A model generated the notes under the pieces. It was not told the origin of the DNA, searched no databases, and was given only the letters and a program-made list of their open reading frames with translations. Shown piece after piece: positions 12,601 through 23,808 of a stretch of DNA of 64,000 nt. The DNA comes from Stropharia rugosoannulata (lineage: Eukaryota; Basidiomycota; Agaricomycetes; Agaricales; Strophariaceae), in NCBI GenBank assembly GCA_028532985.1, contig JANCIK010000010.1, positions 1,922,001 to 1,986,000 of the forward strand, read 5' to 3'. The translations under genes were made by a program, and so were the position numbers. Positions within the stretch are counted from its first letter, which is position 1. Each line of letters begins with the position of its first letter.

Positions 12601-15600
12601 CACCTTTTGTCCGCCGCTGTCGTATTTTTGTAAGTATCCACGAAATATATCGGTGAGCGAACAACATTTACCTCAGTGTAAGGCCTTTTTCACCAACTTC
12701 TGTCTTATCTCCTGCTTCAAACATTTCCAGGTCGCGTTTTAAAGCACATTGCTCAATGACTTGATCATATAGCTATTAGATTTTTTGCGCTATAGAAGGA
12801 AATTTTTTCAAGAAACATACCTTTTTGGTAGCGTTTTTCATCGTAAGGAGATCCGAATAGGATGTTGTCCCTGATAGTCTCATTCTGCACCCAAGATTCT
12901 TGGGCAGCATAAGCAACTCCTGCATCCCTTGGAAGGCTGTACCAAGAATCCATAGTTGTCGGAATATAATGCATTTCACCTGATCGAGCAAATAAGAAAG
13001 CAGTGGGTCAAAAAGCACTGAAATTTTTACCAAGCAGCGCCATCAAAATAGAAGTCTTGCCATATCCGCTGTCAAAGTTCACGACGTTGTAATTTAGAAA
13101 AGGTCTGTCTCGAGATTGGTAACACATACGTTGGACCCACAATGAGGTTGACGGCGTTTCGCTTAAAAATAAGCTCCCCCTCGACCTTGAGTCTGAAAGA
13201 ACGCGAAGAAGGCGTTTCCGTCCCGTCTTCGTCTTCCTTGGACCACGTGAAACTCGCGTCCTTGAATCCAATAATGCCATCGTGATTACTCTGCTGAACG
13301 AGTGAGTCTTTTTTCTCCAGCTGTTCAGCATATGTGTCCAATAGTTCGGTTTCATGCAGGAAATCATTGATTCGGTCGAGTGATACTTTTCCTAAGGGTA
13401 TATAAATTAAGATCAGAAAAACGAGTATTAAGAAACAAATTGGATGACCTCTCATAATCATTGCGAACATGTATGAGCATCGGTGAAGTAGGTTCCGAAC
13501 GAGATCAAAAACAGCCATACTTGAGAAGACCTTCGATGCTAAAAGGTTAAATTGATTAGAAAGCGCGTAGCTTCGCGGCAGTGATATTGTGCTCACCGTT
13601 CAGGCTTTCCCCCATTATCAAAGTATAGGTTCCATACGTAACAAGCATCGTGATTGTAGGAATAATAAAACTGGGGATTTGATTCAGTATATGTGTTGCA
13701 GAAAGGTAGGGGTGCTGCTCACTTGATCATGTCGTTTGCCAAATTGATCATCTACACACCAGCCAAAGTTAGCACAACGACGATACGTAGAGATTTTCAC
13801 TAACCTTGTCTTTCCATATCCACGATAACTCTTCCTCTCGCTTCTCCTTGATTCTATCACTCATGTTCTGCTCCCACCCGAACAGCTTAATCATGCGGAG
13901 AACTCCGACCGCTGGGAGAACAATGAGCACATTGTTCAACGCGTTGCTGGACCCACTTACTTTCGGTAATAGTTTCTACACGTGCATCAGTCTGTCAATA
14001 GATATCAGTTGTCACGACTAATGGTTAGGTGCAATCAAAGTACGAACTCGCTGCATCTTCTGTCTTTGAATTGTCTGCATTTTCGAGGCAAGATAGCCGG
14101 GTACCGGGAGCAGGACTACGATACTAGCAAACCCGATAATTGCGCTGTCGGCCAAAATATATACATTAAGTGAAATATTTAAAGTGATATCTCGCTCACC
14201 TCCATCCAAGCACGGCATATAGGAAGATAGTGGCCAAAATCAATTCCAGAGGTGTTTGGAGGACTAAAGAAAGTTAACTGAGTATATTGCCGTGGCGAAG
14301 ATGAGAACATGCTCTCACAAAGCATGAGGAAATCCTTAGCACCAGTTACATTGTCTACATCGACAGTAACAAGAGTGTTAATCTTGCCGACAAGGTTGTC
14401 CTTTTTCTTGGCATCAGCGGGAGCAGGCAAAGCCTCTGCAGCCTTTGCTTTCCCTTTGTCGGCCGCCGTGGCGGCAGTAGACTCAGAGGCGACGGACTCG
14501 CTCCCATCTGCATCACTGGCATTTTCCTCGGTCCTGGCTTCAGAGGTTTCAGCAGGTGTGGCTGGTCGGCTGGTCGTGCGATCTTTCTCCCCAGAACTCT
14601 CAGCTTTGAACCGAATGCGAAGACTATGTTCGAAGACCAGTTCGATGAAGATTCCCCGAACTCTGGAAAGCACCCTGGTACCAATGAAAATATACCACTG
14701 GAAAGATATCGAGACAAAAAATGGGCCAAAAAACAGAGCGGTAATCCAGACCCATGGCCGAATGTAGTCATTTTCTGCAGAAGATTCAAGAGACCTTGAG
14801 AAAATGTCAGAATTGCACACGAATTGAAAGAAATCCAGGACTTACGATAAAATTCGATTCAGAGCCACTGGAGATGCAAAACTTGCTATGACCATGGTAA
14901 CAATAGCAATACCCATTGAAACATATTCCCAGACTTGAAGAGAAGAAAATAAGTCTAATGATACACCAATGCGAATAACAGAAATCTTACAGAAAACCCT
15001 CATGACTCCGAAGAAAATGTGCTGTTTTTTCTTAGAGACGAATGGATCGATATGCTGTTGGCAATAGGTGGTCAGAGAATAACCATAGCAATTACAAATT
15101 TGTAAGAAACGTACAGGAAAAGCTTTCTCCGTAAGATTTTTCGAATAATCCGTGTCGGCAAGGGCTGGCAGTCGTTCATGTTGCAAATGTGCCACCTTGG
15201 ATGCCTCGAATACAATGGGATCTAAGAATGTATATAGAAGTAAAGAGATTATAGACGCCGTTTGTTCTGGATTAGGAGACTCCATAGGGTTCTGCATGGA
15301 GTCGGACACATGAGTTGGTGTGTGCGGTTCATAGCATAGACATAAGTACCTGTGGGTCAACTGGAATATATTGTCGCGGAATGAACAACGGGATGATAAC
15401 AGCAGTAATTGTCAGTACAGCGATTTTGATCCATAGCAAGGGGCCTTCCGCTATGTCCTTGGGCCCGTCGGAATACGTCCCAAGAGGCCAAATATCACGA
15501 TATGCATATACCCCGAAAATGACTAAGAGAACGACGATGTTGTGTCGTGTAATGAGCCTATTCAGATTTCCAGGAATGAGCGACAACGCGGCTAAAACCG

Positions 15601-16175
15601 CGGAATATACCTACTCAGAGCATTTAGTTAAGGGCTGGGAATAGCAACAGTAAGCTTACGAAAGTCACTCCTACAGCAACGTCGGCGAACGTTTCTCTGT
15701 GAAAAATGTCGTCCAACCCAAGCCCATGTGTTCTGTCGCGGTTGGCTACGGTACCAGCAGCATATAGACAAACTAGAGCAAGGCATCCAAGTAGCCTTGC
15801 TACCTTGAAGGAAAATATAACCGATCCGCCATGCTCTTTCGCAGTTGCTCTTATTTTCGCGACGAGGCCATTCGACGCGTCCTGATCAATACTCAGACCC
15901 TCCCTGACGCTTGCTTTCGCGACTTCTTTCAGTTCCGATTGAACGAATAGCCTGTAGTATAGAATTTGGAGCAGGAGCAGTGTTGCTGAAGCAAATGAGA
16001 TAATGAGGGGTACGGCAAACCCCGTTTTCCACCTAAGAGTTTAGCATAACCACAATATAAGTCGCGTGTGATACACATAGTTAGCAACATACGTGTCGTG
16101 ATATACAAAGCTCAAGCTGGGCTCATAGAATAGGTGCATGCCCGGTTGGAATACAACCGCCCGCGCTGTGGGCAT
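9661..16175 (-). CDS. ABCC/MRP-type ABC transporter (full-length, with N-terminal TMD0-like region)
   Basis: Large membrane exporter, TMD0-TMD1-NBD1-TMD2-NBD2, of the MRP/YOR1/bile-pigment-transporter group that exports conjugates and drugs across plasma or vacuolar membrane. Start ATG at 16175 ([23 protein letters not shown]); hydrophobic N-terminal helices follow to VPVDP-like [10 protein letters not shown]. The ABCC linker reads [30 protein letters not shown]1 carries a ~70-residue Ser/Ala/Glu-rich insert (around 14380-14600). NBD1: Walker A GPTGYGKTS, Q-loop [20 protein letters not shown], signature LSGGQKAR (partly coded by a 13-nt exon) and Walker B IILLDD. NBD2: [41 protein letters not shown], and H-loop VAHRL. 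Ends GSSSSSD, stop at 9661. The NBD1 catalytic position after Walker B is Ile (LLDDIL), the usual degenerate-site pattern of ABCC. Substrate unknown. Confidence 0.92.
12604..12616 (-). other. 13-nt microexon in the ABC signature motif
   Basis: On the minus strand CGGCGGACAAAAG lies between acceptor gacag and donor gtgaat. Joined to ...ACACTGAG and GCACGAGTA it gives TLSGGQKARV, the NBD1 signature. Skipping it would shift the frame and destroy the motif. Confidence 0.75.
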
Positions 16176-16436
16176 CGTGTGGGGTGAATTCGAACTCACG
16201 TTGCTGCGAAGTTAACGTTGCAGAACGTTGCGAATGTCGTAGTCGCATATATAACGTTTACGGCTCTCTATGGTCATGACTCGTAGCTTTGCGTAAGTTT
16301 GGCAGCAAATCATCACATAGAGCGAAGATGGAGTACACCCATGTGAACTTGTCATAACCAGCATGCTTGCCTCCGCGTATCTTTGATCTTTGTCAGTTCT
16401 TATCAACGCGTAGCACGGCATTTCAGCGTCCATCTT

Positions 16437-16466
16437 TGTCCATCACTGTCCATCACTGTCCATCAA
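16437..16466. repeat. 10-bp tandem repeat, three copies
   Basis: tgtccatcac occurs three times in a row with the last base of the third copy changed, immediately preceded by a related gtccatctt. Minisatellite-like, in a gene-poor stretch. Confidence 0.8.
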
Positions 16467-17750
16467 CATTCTCATCCTTGACCTTCCTCGCCCAGGAGCA
16501 TATGTTTGGCATATGTATAAGGTATTCAAATTAAAAATTGCCTCAGCCAGACAAGAATGGCTGCAATTTGTGAGTATCAGTACAGACAACGCGGAAATAC
16601 TATGCTGACTGCAGTAATAGCATCTTTTGCTCCGCTTTCCGTAGTAGATATCGCAGGCTGCAGCCATAAGAGTTACGTTCAAACTTCGGGTGCATTCATC
16701 CGTGAATTCAATCGTCAGCTGAGACAGGCTGCCACTAAGCTGCGACATCCGCTGGCGACCAGGGACCTTTGGTTGGAAAAATCTAAATTTAGCTCGCGCA
16801 ATCTATTTCTTCAATGCGGTAACTTGAAGTACATACCATCTGGTACCATAAGTGACCGGTTGACCTGCCGTCGTTGCCAATCACAAACTTCCATTACACT
16901 GCAACAGTATCAAATTTAGTCCATTCTTTACCGTTCAATCTCCTATGTATGTCAATTCGTCCGAAGAGATGACCCACGGTAGACCTTGGGTAGGCCACGG
17001 TCTTGTAATAAGTTTAATATGTAAATTTAGTGGAGAAATAACAAACAAAGTGAAGACGTTACATATGATCATTGCCAAACATCGACACAGGAGTGCAATA
17101 TTACAATTCTCCGTTCTCACTGGCAGGGACACGCTTTGGCACACGATGGGGTACATACGGACAAATTCAGGCTTCAGGCTCTTGATTCGTGAATCGTCAG
17201 TGATACCCATGACAAGTCGAATCCATTCCAAATATCCGGCACTTGTTGCCTCAAAATAGCTATGCCACAGCGACACCGTTATTCCAGCGTTATATCAACG
17301 AGCATACAATTATATTCTGACACCAGTTGACTCGAGAACATAGAGTAACTGAACGAAGCCTAAACGAGTACCCACATGATAATGTGCTCATGACAAGTAC
17401 ATGGCATGAATAACGATGCACCAGTTACAGTGATAATAGATCATTTGCATACTTGATTTATGTAAGCGCCCACTCGGACCGGAAGGCGAGCATTCCATAC
17501 AACAACGGGACGAACCAGCGCCGGCTCTTCTTGGTCAATTAACTGAACTCATAACTTGCTCATAACTAAATCATAGAACCGCCGCAAACATTGGACAAAC
17601 CGCATCGTAAACAAATGACCCATGCGAACTTACTCAGCCGGTCTTTTACTAGAAAATGCTAGTATGATCAGAGATATCATGAATTTCGGAGATGCTACAC
17701 TGAGAAAAATACTTCGTTAAAGATCCGGACACAACGCGCACTGATTCGAA

Positions 17751-17770
17751 GGTTGATACAGGTTGATACA
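17751..17770. repeat. 10-bp tandem duplication
   Basis: ggttgataca occurs twice in a row. A second duplication (agtaccagcca at 17866-17876 and 17880-17890) follows about 100 bp later. Confidence 0.8.
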
Positions 17771-19908
17771 TGTACTGAGTGACGTCGTGAATCTATATTA
17801 AGAACGCTGCTGATGGAATATAATTTATTGTCCGACAGGCCGTCCAATCTACGCTAATCTACGTGAGTACCAGCCAAGTAGTACCAGCCAAATCAAACGT
17901 GGAACGAAAATTTCAGTCATAATGCTGTAAGCTTTTGACAATTATTAACTGAGCAACGTGTAGATTAATGTTCTCAAAGAGGAGAGCATAGGCGATCTAC
18001 TAGGATCGACGTCTGCCAAGATACTCGAAAGGATAAAGATATCGACTACTTCATAGGCGAACAGAGAAAATCCATATCTGACTACGGGCATACTCCTTTT
18101 ACTAGTACACCGTCATGATGCCTATCCTCCCAATGAACTATGCTCCGGATTGATTAAATCCTGCATTGAATCTGATTGCCTCGAGTTGGGAGTGAAGTCA
18201 CTCATTACGCAAATGTTGAACACGCCCGGTTGAACGTTGACTACTTCAGAGTTCCTTCAAGTTGTGTGTATCGTTAGATTTAATACACTGGCTCCACTGG
18301 TGTCAGGACGTCTGTTGCTATCGTTATCGTGACAATCTAATCAAGAAAATACCGTGGCACTGCAAATGAAGTAATTTAGAGGCTATAACTAATCCTGAGT
18401 ACTTGAGTTTTCGTTGACTCTGTGAATTGGGTACACAAAAGTCTCAAGAAGATCTTAATATCAGCCTGTGAGTGTGATTTACAGTATACACGCAGAGTTG
18501 AATAAAGAGGAAACTCAGGGATTACACTTTCGGCGACCCAGAGTGCAAATCTATCTCCTGTCTCATATGCGGGGTAAACGGAAGGTTGCCGCAAGGTTTT
18601 CTATGAATTAAATGCACATCATAGTGAGCTTAAATAACGCGGACCTGAGGCCGTCCTACTACGCACGACTACTAACTGCGTTCTTCCAGCTTCGGCAGAC
18701 CGGCTTTAACCCCGATATGAAATCTGAAAGGGAGCTTGCAGAACAAACACCAGCAGTGATAATGTTTGCGTCTACTATACGTCCGCGTAGTTCCATCTTT
18801 GTGCACGGGGATGTTCAGATATGAAGTGTCATCGTCCTGGAGGCCAAGGATTGACGATAGTATCTGAGGAATCAAATCAAATGATCAGCTTCATGTCCGC
18901 TGGATATAAATTTCTGGTACGGGAACCATGAAATGAGGCACTGCACGGTTTACCAAAGTTATTTCATTACTAAGTGGGAATGTGGGCGGCCTGGCATCTA
19001 TTTATAGATACAGCTGATGCCTTGAAGCAGACTGTCTCGAGCGGCTCTGTAAAATTACTTGCTTAATTTAATTCTATCTCCGTTCGTTTAAAAGTATTTC
19101 GTTAGCTCTGTACGGCTCAGAATACTTCCTCTGCATTGACATGTGTATGCTTCTATAAGTGCATAGAATACCTCCCAAGAATTGAACGATACAGGGGATC
19201 CCAGCAAGCCGTGCCAGTGGTATACTAACGGCGATCTGGAAGCAGCAAGCTTCCTAAGCTCCCCGTTCAGGCTCTGACGCATACGCGGACCTCACAGGAC
19301 ATAATTATCTATGCATGCACGGCCATTGGCTGGAATTTGCATACCTGAACATCCCAACTTGTCGGTTGCTAAAATGTATTATTGCATGTCACCCTTTCAT
19401 CGCGCCATATAAACCTCAACGTACTCCAGTAGTGTACGTTAGTATATTCCATGGAATAAAATTTAACTCAACAACTTATTGCCCGTTGGGGTATTAGCTA
19501 GTATTGGCCATTTTCTTAGAAGTGCCCGACTTATCCGACCCCTTATTTACGTCAATGACGCAGACGGTAAAATAGATATGCATGTATGTCCACGAGCATT
19601 GACCCCAAATTTTAAGTATCGCTTATGTGCTCCAAATTCATGGTACAAGTAATAGCCAGAAATTTCGGGTGCTCGACAACGAAGTGTACTAGTAGCATGT
19701 ATAGTGATTGAATCGAATAACACTCATACAGGACAAAAGAAAATGGGCGGTGCAAAAGTCATGAAGTTCCGCCACCAATTACTACCTTAAAAAACCTTCA
19801 TTGAAGACAACTGGAAAGTAGAAGCATAGTCATTTGTCAAGCGTGCTTAGCGGCACGAATTCATGTCCGGCCGCTGCAGTGGCTTCAGCCGCGGCCGCTT
19901 GAACCAAG

Positions 19909-20930
19909 CTACAAATCAATTGATACGCTTGTCATATGCATGATGCCGCCAACTGACCGGGTTACGGGGAACTCGAGCAAAGCGCACTGGCGACTGCGCA
20001 ATATGATGGCGTCTGGCAATCTTGCTCTGCTCAAAGCTCTACTTCTAAAGGAGAAGTTTACGAAGAAACGGAAATGTTTTGTCCGGCGCGCAGTGCTTAC
20101 TTTGAGTGCTTCCTCTCTACTTGAGCCGCATGAACGGTGCACGCAAGCCGTAAATACGGAACGATCTTGAAGAGCGGCCAAACCGGTTTGAACTCTGGCA
20201 CGAGGCGCAGGTTTGCGGAGCTCAAAAACTAGTATTCCGTAACGCACGGTGTGTTGGTCCGACGCGCCTGGCTCTTGGAACTTGGCGCCACAATGTTCGG
20301 CAAGCTTGTCCCTGACCCGACTTATATCATATATCCAGATTCTCGAAGACGCACTTCACATTTGTACGAATGACAGTCCCATCTATGCTTTATCTCTTGG
20401 TTATAAATATGGAAGACATAGGCTCAGCCAAGGGCCAGCAGAGAGTGTTTGCATACCACTATCTACGAAGGGGATCAGGCGTACCTTCTGGACGAAAGTT
20501 ACTTTAAATTCTGACAAGCTGCAACGCACCGCGTTACGACAGGATTTCATATCCGTAGCGGAATAGCATCCGATTGCAGTTTGGTCTCCTTGCAGAACTC
20601 ATGCCGATAAACTTGATTTTTGGCTTTGCTGTCCTCCACATTGCCAAGGGTATAAAAGCGATGTGATGACTTCTCTTCAAAGCCAGGAAAGCCCGACACT
20701 TCTCTACCTAGCATACGATCTCGAAATGGAGCCGGCGACATGTACTTGCACTCACCTCGTTAGAGAGCACGCTCTCCAGCCCTGTGGTTGCCCCAACGAT
20801 CGCCCAGTCACCGATCCCATGCACGTCAACAGCGACGCGTTCCACAAAGTCTGGTGCACAGTATGTGCTCAGTGGTGTCAATCTGACTGCAAGAGTCATC
20901 TTCAAGACATTTGTCAAGCCGACGACTCAA
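19909..20930 (-). pseudogene. Possible decayed gene fragments, unidentified
   Basis: I do not recognise this. On the minus strand, a segment around 20760-20900 reads QSD/LTPLSTYCAPDFVERVAVDVHGIGDWAIVGATTGLESVLSNE and ends at a good donor (gaggtgagt). In the same strand a later segment reads VSGFPGFEEKSSHRFYTLGNVEDSKAKNQVY before a stop. Further down, around 20150-20330, RVRDKLAEHCGAKFQEPGAS is followed by LVPEFKPVWPLFKIVPYLRLACTVHAAQVERKHS, with a plausible 58-nt intron next to it. The fragments do not assemble into one frame with a start and conserved motifs. They could be a degraded gene or chance reading frames. Confidence 0.2.
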
Positions 20931-21548
20931 GTGTCAAATCGTGAGTGCATGCACAGTGCTTTGGCATTTTCCCCACTGCTAATTTGTTCCTTTAGGAAGT
21001 TGTAGTCCATTTCGTCTCTCTCTTTCACCCGCCTTGCTCGAGACTGGTCATAACCTACACCTATAATATTTCCGTCTTATTCGTATGGTTCCTAGGCAGC
21101 CGGAGATGACGACCCCGTTGTTGTAAGTAACATTATCCGAGGTGAAGTAATGGTCAATAACAAATTTATGTAGAAGACTATGCATTAGTAGCTGAAGCTC
21201 AGACGACCTATATATAAGTCTCCATAACCACTACTTTAGTTAGAAGGTCGTGATATAATTTCCATAGCCAGCAGTTATGTACGATATGTAGAATCCGTCA
21301 ATTCATTTCTAATTCAAGTCACTTGTACTCCTTAAGCAACTTAAGTGTTTAACTGTGCTCGGTTTTAGTTAGCGTTCTATCTAGTTAGTACCTGACATGC
21401 TGCCCAGTTACCTCACTATCAAGTCACTCTTGCAGTTCTCGGAAGCAAGATGAAATGGAGGAAGCAATTGATGTATCGTCGTTGTACATATACAGCATGA
21501 AGCATTTAATAATTACACAGTCAGTTACAGAAACAATGAATCACTTAG

Positions 21549-23537
21549 TTACAGTTTGGCGTGTTGCAGTACATAGGCAGAGGACTTCTTTGACTTGACT
21601 TTGTCCACAACCTGCTTGCTTATCGGTCGACATTCGTGAGCGTGGTTGTAGCCAAACCTAATGTGATTATTTAGAGGAATTCCCAACTGAAAATGTGACC
21701 CGCCTACCTCGCGCGTCCGTCTTCTCCGTCGGGCTTATAGAACTCGGGGCGACGCAGTAATGAAACTACGACAGCTCCACCAAGGCCGACATTGTGAACT
21801 AGTCCGATTTTACCTCGTTTGTCTGGAATATCAAACAGACCGGGAGCTTGCATAGGACCTGCCCAGCCCCTTAATTGCACTGCACATTTATTAGCATACA
21901 TCGTTTACTCGGAGAATTTAACAGTCCAGCAACACCAACGCGGCGTGGACGGCACGACGTACTCATGATATAGAAATGCATGCCTAGGCCTGACGCCCCA
22001 AGTGGATGGCCTTTGGCCTCAAGTCCTCCACTGGGGTTGACCACGTATTTGCCACCGTACTGTAGATGCGATATGATGCGGTCAGCGACCTATTACGGCG
22101 TACGATCGACGCAGCCACTCACGGTATTATCACCACGTTCGACAAGCTTATGAGCCTCGTCTGGTGCGCAGAGGCCCAGTGCAGGGTATGTAATAAGCTG
22201 TGCGATCGTGCCTCCGTTAGTTCAGGATGCGAAACCAATGGGGAAGGTGTACCTCGTTAGCTGCGAAGCAGTCGTGGAGTTCGACAACGCCGACCTGATC
22301 CCGGCCTTCACCTTCGGCGAATCCGGCCTCCTTGAATGCACGATCGGCACAGACCTTTGCCATGGAGTAGCCTACAACATCCATAGCACTGCGCCCCTCG
22401 AAGGTGCTCACGCCGTCTGTGGTCAACACGTTAGCCAGGATTTCGATAGCTTGGTTCTCCAGGCCATGTGTATGAACGAAATCCTCCGACGCAATGACAC
22501 ACGCCGCAGCACCATCCTACAGAAGAGTGTCAATATACTGTTGACAAAGTGCTCCCGCAAACTATGGATAATTCACTGATGTGGGACTGCACATGAACTT
22601 TGTCAAGTTCCTCGTAATTTTAGGTGCGGCAAGCACCTGCTCGACGCTCCACCCGTCCCGGAACTGCGAGTAGGGATTATTTGTGGAATGCTTGTGGTTC
22701 TTTGAGGCTATAACAACACATTTCAGATCCATGAAATGAGTCTAACTTGTTAAAGCTCAACCACATACCGATCTTCGCGAGGTGCTCAACGTTCCCGCCG
22801 TACTTTTCAAAGTACTCTTGTGCCCCGTTGTCGAACATGCGAGGCGCACCAGGGCCGTGATTTTCGCCCAGCTGCTCCTCAAGCTCAAATGATTTCTTGT
22901 TGAAAAGTGCGATGGGCGACGGGCGATCGGGCCAGTTGGTGCCCAGACTACCAGGTTTCATGCGCTCGAAACCGAGAGCCAACCCGCACTCAACCTGCCC
23001 GTACTTAACGGCATTGTTCACTTGGTACAACGCGGAAGAGCCAGTAGAACAGTTGTTGTTTACGTTTACAATGGGAATATTTGTGAGCCCGAGGTTGTAT
23101 AGCGCGCGCTGGTCATAGAAGAGTTAATTCGTGGATTCGTGCGAGCGGGAACTCTGCTTAGTGCGAACCTGGCCACTCGTGGAATCACCGTAGCAAAAGC
23201 CAACGGCAGCGGTTTCGATGTCATCATAGGTAATACCTGCACATATAGTCCGCCCGCGGTTAGAAAACATGGCATCGGGGCAAAGTGCTTAAGGAGGTAC
23301 GCACCAGCGTCCAGGAGCGCCTTGGCTGCCGCTTCAAGGCCCATCTAACAAATCATGCCTTCAATATAGCACATCACTTTCTTCCAACGAATCGTTACAC
23401 ACGTCTTCCGTTGTCCGGGTCCCTCTCGGCTGAAGGTTATTTAACGTGTATCCCTTTTGGCAAGAAAGTGCGGAGACACCCACTTTAATGAACGCCGTGC
23501 ATCCTCCGCCAATGAGAAAAGTCCTCCGTCCTGGCAT
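21549..23537 (-). CDS. SCP2-type 3-ketoacyl-CoA thiolase (sterol carrier protein 2 thiolase domain), peroxisomal
   Basis: Thiolase-fold enzyme of the SCP-x/non-specific lipid-transfer class, which cleaves (branched) 3-ketoacyl-CoA during peroxisomal beta-oxidation. Start ATG at 23537 ([18 protein letters not shown]), then [24 protein letters not shown] across two introns. Nucleophile block [16 protein letters not shown] (active Cys), then [29 protein letters not shown] (HDCF) and [16 protein letters not shown] (the catalytic His region). C-terminus ...[11 protein letters not shown] with stop at 21549: AKL fits the peroxisomal targeting signal PTS1 consensus. No separate SCP2 lipid-binding domain follows, so this is the thiolase part only. 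At least six introns. It lies 270 bp downstream of the RPA49 stop on the same strand. Confidence 0.92.
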
Positions 23538-23808
23538 AATGATTCGAGAAAGTATTGACAACAGAAAGGAAGCAAAGTGGGGTAATTAAAGTTGGCATGA
23601 TTATGGGGTATATATTGGGCAGATGCGTGAGCAGATGTGAATCACACTGCAAGATGAATGTTCGTAGCTCGGCAATCGGCATTTCATTTACCGGTACCCC
23701 GTTTGGGCAGCGAAAACCTATATTAAGGCTTTCGTTGCAGATACTTAGCAAGCTTTCCTTCCACATACTGAGCGTCGATGTTAAGACGAGCAAACAACAT
23801 TATTACTA

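Larger units (their letters stand above)
16176..21548. other. 5.4-kb stretch without a recognisable intact gene
   Basis: Between the ABC transporter start and the thiolase stop I see only short reading frames, no conserved domain, no LTR or terminal inverted repeats and no rRNA/tRNA. Short tandem duplications occur at 16437-16466, 17751-17770, 17866-17890 and an 11-bp type at about 17548-17567. Coding-like fragments with plausible splice signals lie on the minus strand at 19.9-20.9 kb (separate entry). It may be a relic of decayed genes or an old insertion; the sequence alone does not decide. Confidence 0.5.

Noticed and set aside
14309..14767. 152-residue + strand open frame
   Set aside because: It is antisense to the low-complexity insert of the ABC transporter and is a shadow frame.
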